A stretch of 64,000 nucleotides of DNA from NCBI RefSeq assembly GCF_030345075.1, contig NZ_CP128361.1:1550001-1614000 (forward strand), read 5' to 3'. The position numbers and the translations under genes are program-made. The notes beneath the pieces are model-generated. The model was not told the origin of the DNA, ran no database searches, and was given only the letters and a program-made list of their open reading frames with translations. This document shows positions 1 to 8,872 of the stretch, piece by piece; position 1 is the first letter of the stretch; the number at the start of each line of letters is the position of its first letter. This DNA comes from Solwaraspora sp. WMMA2065. GTDB lineage: Bacteria > Actinomycetota > Actinomycetes > Mycobacteriales > Micromonosporaceae.

Positions 1-1
1 C

Positions 2-85
2 ATCGACCTGCTGTTCCCCGGCACCAGCGCGCAGCAGCGGCGGTGGAGCCCGCCCGGACCCGGCGGGGCGCCGGCAACGCCGTGA
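2..85 (+). CDS. 3' end of an upstream gene, partial
   Basis: An open frame enters from the left edge and stops with TGA at 83-85; the visible tail begins IDLLFPGTSAQQRRW and is 27 residues long. It is followed 22 bases later by the M42 peptidase on the same strand. In the osmolyte trio that carries this peptidase type, the preceding gene is usually a GNAT/ATP-grasp N-acetylglutaminylglutamine synthetase, so this tail may belong to it. That identity is inferred from context only; the tail is too short to place by sequence. Confidence 0.4.
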   Translation: MDLLFPGTSAQQRRWSPPGPGGAPATP

Positions 86-107
86 TCGGCGGCGGTACGG
101 TCTTGGC

Positions 108-1298
108 ATGCCGGCCGACCCGAACCTCCCCGCCCCCCTGAAACTGGACCTCGACTACCTGCAGCAGGTGATGCTGGAGCTGCTGGACATCCCCAGCCCG
201 TCCGGCCGCACCGACCACGTGCAGCAGTACGTCGGGGAACGGCTGTCCGCTCTCGGCATCCCGTTCACGGTCACCCGGCGGGGCGCGCTCAGCGCCTCGC
301 TGTGCGGGCCGCGGACCACCGGCGCGGACCGGGCGATCGTGGTGCACACCGACACGATCGGCGGCATGGTCAAACGGTTGAAGGAGAACGGCCGGCTGGA
401 GCTCAAGCAGATCGGCACCCACAGCGCCCGGTTCGCCGAAGGCGCCCACGTGCGGGTATACACCGACAGCCTGGACCGGGTGATCACCGGCCAGGTGCTG
501 CCGTTGAAGGCCAGCGGCCACCGCTACAACGACGGCGTCGACCTGCAGGGTGTCGGCTGGGAGCAGGTCGAGGTGCGGGTCGACGAACCGGTCACCGACA
601 TCGCCGGGCTCCGCGCGCTCGGCATCGACGTCGGCGACTTCGTGGCGATGCTGCCGGCACCGACGATCACGCCCAGCGGCTACGTCAAGTCCCGCCATCT
701 GGATGACAAGGCGGGGGTGGCGGCGGTGCTGACCGCGGTGAAGGCGATGGTTGACGCCGGCCAGCAGCCGCCGGTCACCGCCCACCTGCTGATCACCTGC
801 ACCGAAGAGGTCGGGCACGGCGCCAGCCACGGGCTCGACCCGGACGTGGCCGAGATCGTCTCGGTCGACGCCGCAGTGGTGGCCCCCGGCCAGCAGTCCC
901 GGGAGGACGCCGCGACCCTGGCGATGGGCGACGGTGTCGGCCCGTTCGACTACCACCTGACGCGCAAGCTGGCCGGCCTGGCCGTCGATCACGACGTGGA
1001 CCTGGTCCGCGACGTGTTCGACTACTACCGGTCGGACGTGGCGGCGGCGGTCGAGGCCGGCGCGCACGCCCGGGTGGCGCTGCTCGGCTTCGGGGTGGAC
1101 GCCACCCACGGTCACGAACGCACCCACCTGGAGGGGCTGCGGCACCTCACCCAACTGCTCTGCCTCTATCTGCAGAGTGAGCTGGTGTTCCCGGAGTGGG
1201 ACGCCGAACCGGACGGTGACCTGGCCGACTTCCCGTCGCTGGCGGTGCAGCCGGCGCAGGAGGAGGGGCCCCGGGAAGGGCCGATCGGGGTGGCCTGA
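108..1298 (+). CDS. M42-family metallopeptidase (osmoprotectant NAGGN-associated type)
   Basis: A 396-residue cytoplasmic zinc aminopeptidase of the M42/M20 superfamily. Visible metal and catalytic features in order are the HTD motif in VVHTDTIGG, the bridging Asp in SRHLDDKAGV, the Glu pair in CTEEVGHG, an Asp in VSVDAAVV and a C-terminal His in DATHGHERTH. The length and the start (PADPNLPAPLKLDLDYL) fit the subfamily found beside the genes for N-acetylglutaminylglutamine amide, an osmolyte dipeptide, where a peptidase presumably trims or recycles the product. The other trio genes would lie left of the window. It converges with the enoyl-CoA hydratase gene 22 bases downstream. Family assignment is firm; the osmolyte role is inference. 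Confidence 0.85.
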   Translation: MPADPNLPAPLKLDLDYLQQVMLELLDIPSPSGRTDHVQQYVGERLSALGIPFTVTRRGALSASLCGPRTTGADRAIVVHTDTIGGMVKRLKENGRLELKQIGTHSARFAEGAHVRVYTDSLDRVITGQVLPLKASGHRYNDGVDLQGVGWEQVEVRVDEPVTDIAGLRALGIDVGDFVAMLPAPTITPSGYVKSRHLDDKAGVAAVLTAVKAMVDAGQQPPVTAHLLITCTEEVGHGASHGLDPDVAEIVSVDAAVVAPGQQSREDAATLAMGDGVGPFDYHLTRKLAGLAVDHDVDLVRDVFDYYRSDVAAAVEAGAHARVALLGFGVDATHGHERTHLEGLRHLTQLLCLYLQSELVFPEWDAEPDGDLADFPSLAVQPAQEEGPREGPIGVA

Positions 1299-1320
1299 CA
1301 CCCCCGGGCGGCGAGCGGCC

Positions 1321-2076
1321 TCAGCGCCGGTCGCCAAGCAGGGTGGCCAGCACCGCCGGGTCGCTGGCCGACGCGGCCTGGGCCCACGCCTCGTACTGCA
1401 CCGAGGCGTCCAGGCCGGACGAGGCGGCGACCCGGACGCTCTGCTTGACGTGGCGTACCAAATGCGGATCCAGGTCGGCGTAGCGGTGCGCGGCGGCCAA
1501 CGCGGCGGCCAGCGGATCGTCGACCACGTCGAGCACCAGGCCGAGCTCGTGGGCCCGGGCGGCGTCGAGCATCGCGCCGTCCAGCAGGATCTGCATGGCC
1601 CGCTGCGGGCCGAGCGCGTCGACCAGGAAATAGGTGCAGCCGCCGCCGGGGTGCAGGCCGATCCGGGTGAACGTCGCCCCGAACCGGGCGCGGGGGCCGG
1701 CGATCCGCTGGTCGCAGCACATCGCCAGGTTGAGGCCGGCACCCACCGCAGGTCCCTGCACTGCGGCGATGGTCACCAGGTCCAGGTCGCGCACCGCGAG
1801 GAAGCTGCGGTAGATGTCCTCCAGGTCGCGGCGGGTCTGGCTGACCGGCCGGACCGGGCCGCCGAAGATCTCGTCGAGGTGGGCACCCGAACAGAACGCG
1901 GTGCCGGCGCCGGTGACGACCAGGACCCGGGCGTCGCGGTCAGCGGCGACGCGCGACACCGCCTCGGCCAGCTCCCGCTTCATCACGGCGCCGATCGCGT
2001 TGCGCCGGTCGGTATCGTCGAGGGTCAGCACCCGCACGCCCGGATGGTCGGCGGTACGCAACGATACGGTCTGCAT
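1321..2076 (-). CDS. Enoyl-CoA hydratase/isomerase family protein
   Basis: A 251-residue crotonase-fold protein. The oxyanion-hole segments are visible: GAGTAFCSGAHLDEI near residue 57 and the glycine-rich QGPAVGAGLNLAMCCD near residue 105. Such enzymes hydrate or isomerise acyl-CoA thioesters; the exact substrate cannot be read. The ATG at 2074-2076 sits one base after the stop of a decayed acyl-CoA dehydrogenase on the same strand, so the two once formed a beta-oxidation-like operon. The frame is intact, so this may be the only surviving gene of that operon, possibly without its native promoter. Confidence 0.8.
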   Translation of the reverse strand: MQTVSLRTADHPGVRVLTLDDTDRRNAIGAVMKRELAEAVSRVAADRDARVLVVTGAGTAFCSGAHLDEIFGGPVRPVSQTRRDLEDIYRSFLAVRDLDLVTIAAVQGPAVGAGLNLAMCCDQRIAGPRARFGATFTRIGLHPGGGCTYFLVDALGPQRAMQILLDGAMLDAARAHELGLVLDVVDDPLAAALAAAHRYADLDPHLVRHVKQSVRVAASSGLDASVQYEAWAQAASASDPAVLATLLGDRR

Positions 2077-2077
2077 G

Positions 2078-2690
2078 TCAACTCCCGATCCGGTCGGTCA
2101 CGGTCCACCGCCACAGGTCGCCGCCGTCGGCGACCACCATGCCCAGGGTATGGGACGCCACGCGGGTGGCGACCGGCTCGTCGCGCCAGGCGAGCAACCG
2201 GCCGGTGCAGCGGGTGTTCCCGGGTGACGCCCACCGCGCCGTGCAGTTGGTGCGCCAGCCGGGCCACCGTGGTGGCGGCCCGGCCGAGGACCACCCGGGC
2301 GGCGGCGACCCGGCTCGCCGCGTAGTCGCCGCCCCAGGCGGCCAAGGCGCCGCGCAGCGCCGCCCGGCTCTGCTCCCGCTCCCCCGCCATGGTCGCCACC
2401 GCGTGCGCCACCGCCTGCTGGGCCAGCAGCGGCCGACCGAACTGGGTGCAGACCCGGACGTGTTCGATCGTCAACTGACAGGTCCGTTCGACGGCGCCGA
2501 ACAGCGCGGCGGCCCGCAGCAGCGACTCCCGGCACCGCACGTCGGCGACGTGCGGTGCGGTCATCGCCACCCGTAGCGGTACGCAGCCCCGCAGGGCGAC
2601 CCAGTCCCGGGGTTCGCCGGTGAGGTTGGTACCCGGGGTGACGTGCAGCCCGTCGGCGCCCGGGTCGACCCGGGCCAGCACCGGCCGCCG
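2078..2690 (-). pseudogene. Acyl-CoA dehydrogenase remnant (5' deleted, frameshifted)
   Basis: On the minus strand a reading frame shows the middle and C-terminal helical parts of an acyl-CoA dehydrogenase, with EHVRVCTQFGRPLLAQQAVA and then HQLHGAVGVTREHPLHR. Near 2208-2215 the homology jumps to another frame, continuing RLLAWRDEPVATRVA and ending at TGA 2078-2080. The N-terminal half is absent: homology ends near 2690, where an unrelated, opposite-strand E1-beta fragment begins. One frameshift plus loss of the N-terminal domain means this cannot make a working flavoenzyme. It lies directly upstream of the intact enoyl-CoA hydratase and was probably its operon partner. Confidence 0.75.
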
Positions 2691-2714
2691 GCCGGCCGTC
2701 GTCGGCCGCGCCGC

Positions 2715-3212
2715 CTGCCGGTGGTGTACCGGCAGGCGCTCTACTACCACGGCGGCACCGCCGCCCACCACGGCGACCGCCCCTACCCGATGTGCATGAA
2801 CGTCCCCGGGCTGAAGATCATCGTGCCCAGCAACGGACCGGACCTCAAGGGCCTGCTCAGGACAGCCATCCGCGACGACAACCCGGTGCTGTGCTTCGAG
2901 GACGCCAACCTGTGGGCCCGCCGCGGCCGGGGGCCGGCACCGGCCGACGACGAGCACCTGGTCCCGTTCGGCGTCACGGCGATTCCCCGGGCCGGCTCCG
3001 ACGTGGCCGTGATCGGCATCGGCGGCGGCCCTCGATGCCGCCGACCAGCTCGCCGCCGACGGCATCTCCGTCGAGGTCGTCGACCCACGCACCCTGGTCC
3101 CGATGGACTGGCCGACCATCGTCGCGTCGGTGGCCAGGACCGGCCGCGCCGTCGTCGTCGACCCGGCCAACCGCACCTGCAGCGCGGCCAGCGAGATCGC
3201 CGCACGCTCGGA
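2715..3212 (+). pseudogene. 2-oxoacid dehydrogenase E1-beta remnant
   Basis: Transketolase-type E1 beta-subunit homology is visible in two plus-strand frames. The first runs LPVVYRQALYYHGG through VPGLKIIVPSN and TAIRDDNPVLCFED to about 3030. After a frameshift the second gives ALDAADQLAADGISVEV, VDPRTLVPMDW and RTCSAASEIAA to about 3212. The N-terminal half of the beta subunit and the C-terminal tail are missing. Intact relatives are roughly 325-340 residues and bind thiamine diphosphate together with an alpha subunit. The 5' break abuts the reversed acyl-CoA dehydrogenase remnant, so a rearrangement joined the two; the 3' break abuts the E2 start. Confidence 0.75.
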
Positions 3213-3223
3213 GAGAGGTGAGC

Positions 3224-3376
3224 ATGGAGACCGAGGTGCGTCTGCCGCAGTTCGGCATGGGCATGTCCGAAGCCGAGGTGATGCAGTGGTACGCCGCCGA
3301 CGGTGACCGGGTCGAGGAGGGCGCCGACCTGGTCGAGGTGGAGGCGGAGGTCGAATCGGCCGCCGACCAGCGGTAG
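3224..3376 (+). pseudogene. Lipoyl-domain (E2) N-terminal remnant lacking the lipoylated Lys
   Basis: A 50-residue frame opens with ATG at 3224 behind a good ribosome site (GAGAGAGG, 3211-3218) and reads ETEVRLPQFGMGMSEAEVMQ, the start of a biotinyl/lipoyl domain. In normal domains the sequence around residue 40 contains a lysine in a context like EADKVE, which carries lipoate. Here it reads VEVEAEVESAADQR and stops, so the lysine is missing and the rest of the acyltransferase is gone. It follows the E1-beta remnant in normal operon order, so these are two neighbours decayed together. Confidence 0.75.
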
Positions 3377-3484
3377 ACGTCACCACCACCAGGGGATACG
3401 GCCGGCGGGACGGTTCCCCGCCGGCCCGCCCGGCGGTAGGTTCGGACCGGACCTGTGTGACGACGATGTTCCAGGAGGGTTCCG

Positions 3485-4570
3485 ATGAGCCAACACGTCC
3501 GGGGTGTGATCTCCCGGAGCACCGGTACGCCGGTCGAGGTCGCCACGATCGTCGTACCGGACCCCGGCCCGGGCGAGGCGGTGGTGCGGGTACAGGCCTG
3601 CGGTGTCTGCCACACCGACCTGCACTACCGTGACGGCGGCATCAGCGACGACTACCCGTTCCTGCTCGGCCACGAGGCGGCCGGCACCGTCGAACAGGTC
3701 GGCGACGGGGTGACCGACGTCGCCCCCGGCGACTTCGTGGTGCTGAACTGGCGTGCCGTCTGCGGCACCTGCCGGGCCTGCGTCCGGGGCCGACCCTGGT
3801 ACTGCTTCGCCACCCACAACGCCACCCGGAAGATGACACTGACCGACGGCACCGTGCTCTCCCCCGCGCTGGGCATCGGCGCCTTCGCCGAGAAGACCCT
3901 GGTACACGCCGGCCAGTGCACCAAGGTGGACCCGGCGGCCCGGCCGGCCGCCGTCGGCCTGCTCGGCTGCGGAGTGATGGCCGGGCTGGGAGCCGCGATC
4001 AACACCGGCGGCGTCGGCCGCGGCGACTCCGTCGCGGTCATCGGTTGCGGCGGCGTCGGCGACGGCGCGATCGCCGGGGCCGCCCTGGCCGGTGCGACGA
4101 CCATCATCGCCGTCGACACCGACCCCCGGAAACTGGACTGGGCGCGCGGCTTCGGCGCCACCCACACTGTGGACGCCCGGCAGACCGACGTGGTGGAACG
4201 GATCCAGGAGCTCACCGGCGGGTTCGGCGCCGACGTCGTCATCGACGCGGTCGGCCGCCCGGAAACCTGGAAACAGGCGTTCTACGCCCGGGACCTGGCC
4301 GGCACCGTCGTCCTGGTCGGCGTACCGACCCCGCAGATGCGCGTCGAACTGCCGCTGCTGGACGTGTTCGGTCGCGGCGGCGCGCTCAAATCCAGCTGGT
4401 ACGGCGACTGCCTGCCGTCGCGCGACTTCCCGATGCTGACCGAACTGTACCGGCAGGGCCGCCTCGACCTCGACGCCTTCGTCACCGAGGAGATCCCGCT
4501 CGACCAGGTCGAGCAAGCCTTCGACAAGATGCACCACGGTGACGTGCTCCGCTCGGTGGTGGTGTTCTGA
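3485..4570 (+). CDS. mscR: S-(hydroxymethyl)mycothiol dehydrogenase (mycothiol-dependent formaldehyde dehydrogenase)
   Basis: A 361-residue zinc-dependent medium-chain alcohol dehydrogenase that oxidises the formaldehyde-mycothiol adduct with NAD+ and may also reduce S-nitrosomycothiol. Catalytic zinc ligands fit Cys39 (ACGVCHTD) and His63 (LGHEAAG); the structural zinc lobe has Cys93, Cys96, Cys99 and Cys107. A GCGGVG nucleotide-binding motif lies in the second half. Its stop overlaps the start of an MBL-fold hydrolase, the standard actinobacterial pairing in which the second enzyme is thought to hydrolyse the formyl-mycothiol product. Full length and intact, unlike its decayed neighbours. 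A purine-rich ribosome site (AGGAGG) lies at 3473-3478. Confidence 0.88.
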   Translation: MSQHVRGVISRSTGTPVEVATIVVPDPGPGEAVVRVQACGVCHTDLHYRDGGISDDYPFLLGHEAAGTVEQVGDGVTDVAPGDFVVLNWRAVCGTCRACVRGRPWYCFATHNATRKMTLTDGTVLSPALGIGAFAEKTLVHAGQCTKVDPAARPAAVGLLGCGVMAGLGAAINTGGVGRGDSVAVIGCGGVGDGAIAGAALAGATTIIAVDTDPRKLDWARGFGATHTVDARQTDVVERIQELTGGFGADVVIDAVGRPETWKQAFYARDLAGTVVLVGVPTPQMRVELPLLDVFGRGGALKSSWYGDCLPSRDFPMLTELYRQGRLDLDAFVTEEIPLDQVEQAFDKMHHGDVLRSVVVF

Positions 4571-5199
4571 TGTCCACCCGGATCGACCACACCGTCACAT
4601 CCGGGACGTTCTCCCTGGACGGGCAGACCTTCGATGTCGACAACAACGTCTGGGTGGTCGGCGACGGCACCGAATGCGTGGTGATCGACGCCCCGCACGA
4701 GGTCGAGGCGATCCGCGCCGTCGTCGGCGCGCGTACCGTCCGGGCGATCGTCGCCACCCATGCCCACGACGACCACATACGGGTCGCGGCGCGCCTGGCC
4801 GACGAGACCGGCGCGCCGGTGCTACTGCACCCGGCCGACCAGGTGCTCTGGGACCAGGTCCACCCGCGGCGGCCGCCGGACGCCGCGCTGGCCGACGGGC
4901 AGCAGCTCACCGTCGGCGGCACCACGCTGCGGGTCCTGCACACCCCCGGGCACAGCCCCGGTGCCTGCTGCCTGTCCGCGCCCGAGCTGGGCGTGGTGTT
5001 CACCGGCGACACGCTGTTCGCTGGCGGACCGGGAGCCACCGGCCGCTCCTACAGCGACTTCGGCACGATCATCGCGTCCATCCGCGACCGGCTGTTCACC
5101 CTGCCGGACGACACGATCGTGCACACCGGACACGGCGACAGCACCACGATCGGCGCCGAACGGCCGCACCTCGACGAGTGGATCGCCCGCGGCCATTGA
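4570..5199 (+). CDS. MBL-fold metallo-hydrolase coupled to mscR
   Basis: A 209-residue metallo-beta-lactamase-fold hydrolase. The metal-binding HxHxDH motif is visible as THAHDDH near residue 62, followed by HTPGHSPGA and GDTLFAGG segments, and a final HTGHGDST. The start ATG shares one base with the TGA of mscR (TGATG), so the pair is translationally coupled. Position and family suggest it acts on the thioester formed by MscR, releasing formate and mycothiol; this role is inferred, not demonstrated by the sequence. It converges on the decayed peptide transporter operon. Confidence 0.8.
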   Translation: MSTRIDHTVTSGTFSLDGQTFDVDNNVWVVGDGTECVVIDAPHEVEAIRAVVGARTVRAIVATHAHDDHIRVAARLADETGAPVLLHPADQVLWDQVHPRRPPDAALADGQQLTVGGTTLRVLHTPGHSPGACCLSAPELGVVFTGDTLFAGGPGATGRSYSDFGTIIASIRDRLFTLPDDTIVHTGHGDSTTIGAERPHLDEWIARGH

Positions 5200-5224
5200 C
5201 CGGCATTTCGCGACCGGTGCCGCG

Positions 5225-5854
5225 TCACCCGGCCGCCGTCGCGGGTCCGACGCCGGCCGCCAGCGACGCCGGCAGCGGCCGGCCGCCGAGCGCCGGACCG
5301 TTGGTCTGCAGGTGACACGAGACGTGACCGCCGTCGTCCACCGGCACCGCCGCCGGCATCTCGACCCGGCAGCGGTCCAGCACCAGCGGGCAGCGGGTAT
5401 GGAACGGGCAGTCGGACGGCGGCGCGACCGGGCTGGGCAGCTCACCGACCGGCGACGCGGCCCGCACGCCGCGCTGGCGGCGCCGGGCCGCGCCCGGCAC
5501 GGCGGCGAGCAACGCCCGGGTGTACGGGTGGGCCGGTGCGGCGAACACCCGCGCGGTCGGCCCGGTCTCCACCACCCGGCCCAGGTACATGACCGCCACC
5601 CGGGCCGCGACATGCCGTACGGCGAGCAGGTTGTGGCTGATGAACAGCAGGGCCACCCCCCGTTCCCGCTGCAACACCCGCAACAGCATGAGGATCTGGT
5701 TCTGGGTCGACACGTCCAGTGCGCTGACCGTCTCGCCCGGCGCCACTGTCAGGTCCACGCCGCGTACCGCCTGCACCGGCGCGGCCCGGCGGCCGAACAG
5801 CGACCGGCCCGGGAACGTGACGTGCAGGTCGGAAAGGCGCAGTAGTTCACTCAT
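5225..5854 (-). pseudogene. Peptide ABC transporter ATPase (DppF/OppF type), core deleted
   Basis: The frame is open for 209 residues but the ATPase core is missing. It begins normally ([13 protein letters not shown]) up to APGETV and then jumps to SALDVSTQNQILMLL, the D-loop. The skipped stretch, about 110-130 residues in relatives of roughly 330, contains Walker A, the Q-loop, the LSGGQ signature and Walker B. The H-loop (FISHN) and the C-terminal oligopeptide-transporter cysteine region (CPFHTRCPLVLDRC) remain. Without Walker A and B it cannot bind and hydrolyse ATP. It overlaps the end of the dppD-like remnant by eight bases. Confidence 0.85.
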
Positions 5855-6893
5855 CGGTCATCGCCTCCGGGTCGAGCAGGCAACGGCTCGCGTGTCCGTC
5901 GGCCGTGCGACGCAGCACGATCGGTCCGCTGCGACAGGCGTCGCGGGCGTACCGGCAGCGCGGCTGGAACCGGCAGCCGGACGGCAGTTCGTCCGGGCCG
6001 GGCGGGGCACCGGGGATCCAGGTCAGTTCGCCGTCGACGGCGGCGTCCGGCGCGGCGGCCAGCAGTGCCCGGCTGTACGGATGGCGGGAACCGGCGAGGA
6101 AGGTGTCGATGTCGCACTCCTCGACGACCTGGCCGGCGTACATCACCACCACCCGATCGCACACTTCGGCGACCACCCCGAGGTCGTGGGTGACCAGCAG
6201 GACGGCCAGCCCGAACCGGTCGCGCATCTCGTGCAGCAGATCCAGGATCTGCGCCTGTACGGTGACGTCCAGGGCCGTCGTCGGTTCGTCAGCGACCAGC
6301 AGTTTCGGCTCGCAGGCCAGCGCGATGGCGATCAGGACCCGCTGCAGCATGCCGCCGGAGAAACTCGTGCGGGTACGCCCGGGCCCGGGACCGGGCGTCC
6401 GGCACGCCGACCAGGTCGAGCAGTTCGACCGCCCGGTCGGCGGCCGCCCGGCGGGACAGCCCCCGGTGCCGGCGTACCGACTCGGCGATCTGCTCGCCGA
6501 CGGTGAACGCCGGGTGCAGGCTGGACATCGGCTCCTGGAAGATCATGGAGATCTGGTCGCCGCGGACGTCCTCCCAGCCCCGACGGGACAACCGGTACAG
6601 GTCGGTCCCGTCGAGCCGGACCGTGCCGCCCCGACCCGCAGGTCCCGGGGCGGCAGCAGCCCCATCAACGCCAGCGCGGTGGTGCTCTTGCCGCAGCCCG
6701 ACTCCCCGACCAGCCCCACGGTCTCACCTGCGGCCACCTCGAACGGCACTTTGTGAACGAGGTCGGTCCAGCCGCCGGCGGCGGCGCTACCCACCGCGAC
6801 GGTGAGGTCGGTGACCTGCAGCACCGCGCCGGTGACCGGCGCCGGTTGAGCGGTGCTCCTGGCAGATTCGGTGCTCCTGGCGGGTGTGGTCAA
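5847..6893 (-). pseudogene. Peptide ABC transporter ATPase (DppD/OppD type), two frameshifts
   Basis: Homology is continuous on the minus strand but needs three frames. Segment one (6893 to about 6630) holds Walker [20 protein letters not shown]. Segment two (about 6630 to 6355) reads [20 protein letters not shown], containing the Q-loop. Segment three (about 6350 to 5847) has [20 protein letters not shown], Walker B and the [16 protein letters not shown] region, and ends EAMTDE. With both frameshifts corrected it would be a full-length DppD of about 345 residues. The first codon would be a TTG overlapping the permease stop. Inactive unless the shifts are sequencing errors. Confidence 0.85.
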
Positions 6894-7612
6894 CGCGGGC
6901 TCCTGGATTCGCGGCCGAGCGAGTCACCGACGCCGTCGGCGAGCACGTTCGTGGCCGGCACGGTCGAGGTGATCACCGCGCCGGGGGCGACCGCCAGCCA
7001 CCAGGCGGTGTCGACGTACGGCAGCGCTCGGCCGAGCAGCGCGCCCCAGCTCGCGTCCGGCGGCTGGACACCGAGCCCGAGGAAGCTCAGACCGGCCTCA
7101 GCGAGCATGGCGAACCCACTGGCCACCGCCACCTGCACGACGACCGGGCCGGTGATGTTCGGCAGCACGTGCCAGCGGACCAGCCGACCCAGCGGGGTGC
7201 CGATGACCCGCGAGGCGTCGATGTACGTCTCGTGGTAGACCTGCAGGACACTGGTGCGGATCAGCCGGGCGAACCGCGGCACGAACACCACGCCGACGGC
7301 GATCATCGCCTGGCTGAGCCCTGGGCCGAGCACGCCGATCGCCAGCAGCAGCGGCGGAAAGGCCATCACCCGTCTACGATCCGCATCAGCAGCCCACCGG
7401 GCAACGCCGGCAGCAGCACCGCGAGCAGCCCGATCGGCACTCCGAAGCCGACCCCGACCGCGAGGGACTGCAGCACGGCCAGCAGCAACGGCCGGGCGCC
7501 GACGATGAGCCGGCTCAGCAGGTCCCGGCCCAGGTCGTCGGTGCCGAGCAGGTGTCCGCCGGTGGGTGGCTGCAGCACCGCGTTGAAGATTGAGTTGCCG
7601 AGATCGCCCGGA
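6890..7612 (-). pseudogene. Peptide ABC transporter permease (DppC type), 5' deleted and frameshifted
   Basis: The inner-membrane permease homology runs from about 7612 (GGHLLGTDDLGRDLLSRLIV) to RIVDG at 7370, then shifts frame and continues MAFPPLLLAIGVLGPGLS through the permease EAA-type loop (EAGLSFLGLGVQPPDASWG) to a stop at 6890. The first 60-80 residues expected in DppC, including the first membrane helix, are absent, because the frame is joined directly to the N-terminal part of the dppB-like gene. A deletion therefore removed the end of dppB and the start of dppC. Confidence 0.82.
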
Positions 7613-7829
7613 CCGCGTCGGTGAGCCACCGCCAGTACCGCACCGGCCACGGCTCGTCGAGGTTGAGCCGGTCCCGGGTGAGAGCGATCTGTTCGGCGGT
7701 GGCGTTCTCCCCGGCGATCCGGACCGCCGGGTCGCCGGCGACGAAGATCGCGATGCCGTGCACCACGAGTGTGACGAACAGCAGCAGCGGCACCATGGTC
7801 AACAGGCGCCGGCCGACGAGTCCGATCAT
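7612..7829 (-). pseudogene. Peptide ABC transporter permease (DppB type), N-terminal fragment
   Basis: Only about 70 of the usual 310-330 residues remain: MIGLVGRRLLTMVPLLLFVT, one membrane helix, then the periplasmic segment with RLNLDEPWPVRYWRWL. After about 7612 the sequence becomes dppC in another frame. The joint implies loss of roughly 0.9 kb spanning most of dppB and the beginning of dppC. The start lies within four bases of the stop of the substrate-binding protein remnant, showing the original A-B-C-D-F operon order. Confidence 0.82.
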
Positions 7830-8872
7830 GTCCTCACCATGCCTGATCGTCGTCGTGCCGACGCCGGGGAACTCCAGCTTGCCGGCGAGCCAGTTCTCCA
7901 GGCCACCACCTTGTCGCTGTACGCGACGTTGCTGTACGGGAAGTCGAGGACGACGTCGAGGGCGTCGGTGATGATCCGGGCCGACAGTTGCCGGGCCAGT
8001 TCCTGCCGATGCGTCTCGTCCGTGGTGGCCTGCAGGTCCTGGTAGAGGGCGGTCACCTCGGGCGTGGTCACTTTGCCCGGGTCGGCGAAACCGTTCTCGG
8101 CGATGACCAGCCCGACGGTCTGTGACGGATCCGGCCGGCCGGTCCAGTTGATCGCTCCGGCGTCGCCCTGGCCTTCGACGTAGAAGGAGTTGGCGAAGTT
8201 GACCGTCTGGGTGATCTCGACATTGAGACCCACCTCCGCCAGCTGTGCCTGCAGCGCCTCGGTCAGCTGGGTCTACGCGGGGGCGTTCTGGTTGATGAAC
8301 TCCAGGGTGTGGCCCTCGGGTACGCCGGCCTCGTCGAGCAGCTGCCGGGCCCGCTGTGGATCGTAGGGGTACAGGTCGGCGACGGACTCGTCGTGGGCGA
8401 AGTACCCGCTCGGGAACGGCTGGACCGCCGGCTCGCCGAGGTCGAACAGCAGGCCGCTGACCAGGTCCTCACGGTTGATCGCATGGTTGATTGCCCGCCG
8501 TACCCGCACGTCGTCGAGGTACTCGCGGGACAGGTTGAGCTGCAGGTGGTAGAACTGCAGCACCGGGGCGGAGTCCACCACCAGACCGGCCGACTCGGCC
8601 GCGGCGACGTTCGCCGCGTCCAGGATGGTGGCGTCGATCGAGTCGGTCCGCAGCGCGTTGAGCCGCTGCTGGGAGTCGGTGATACTGGTGAACTCCATCC
8701 GAGCGGCGGCGGCCGCATCCGGGTCCCAGTAGTCGGGGTTGCGCTCGTATGTCGCGCTGGAGCTCGGCTGGTACTCGGTGACCCGGTACATCCCGGTGCC
8801 CACCGGATTGCGGGCCAGGTCGGCGTCGAACGCCGCCGCCGACTCTGTCCCGCGGGACAGGGGCACGAGAGA
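7826..8872 (-). pseudogene. Peptide ABC transporter substrate-binding protein, 5' deleted, in-frame stop
   Basis: Family 5 extracellular solute-binding homology starts abruptly near 8872 with LSRGTESAAAFDADLARNPV and GTGMYRVTEYQ, continues through VRRAINHAINREDLVSGLLF, and reaches a TAG at 8273-8275. The same frame then continues TQLTEALQAQLAEVGLNVEI to the C terminus near 7826, so the TAG is a nonsense change, plausibly from a tyrosine codon. The N-terminal 150-200 residues, with signal peptide and lipobox, are missing: the 5' end abuts the stop of the sigC gene. No secreted binding protein can be made. Confidence 0.85.

Noticed and set aside
2025-3389. A 454-residue open frame on the minus strand
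   Set aside because: Only its last third resembles acyl-CoA dehydrogenase; the rest is the complement of the E1-beta remnant and is an out-of-frame artefact of high GC.
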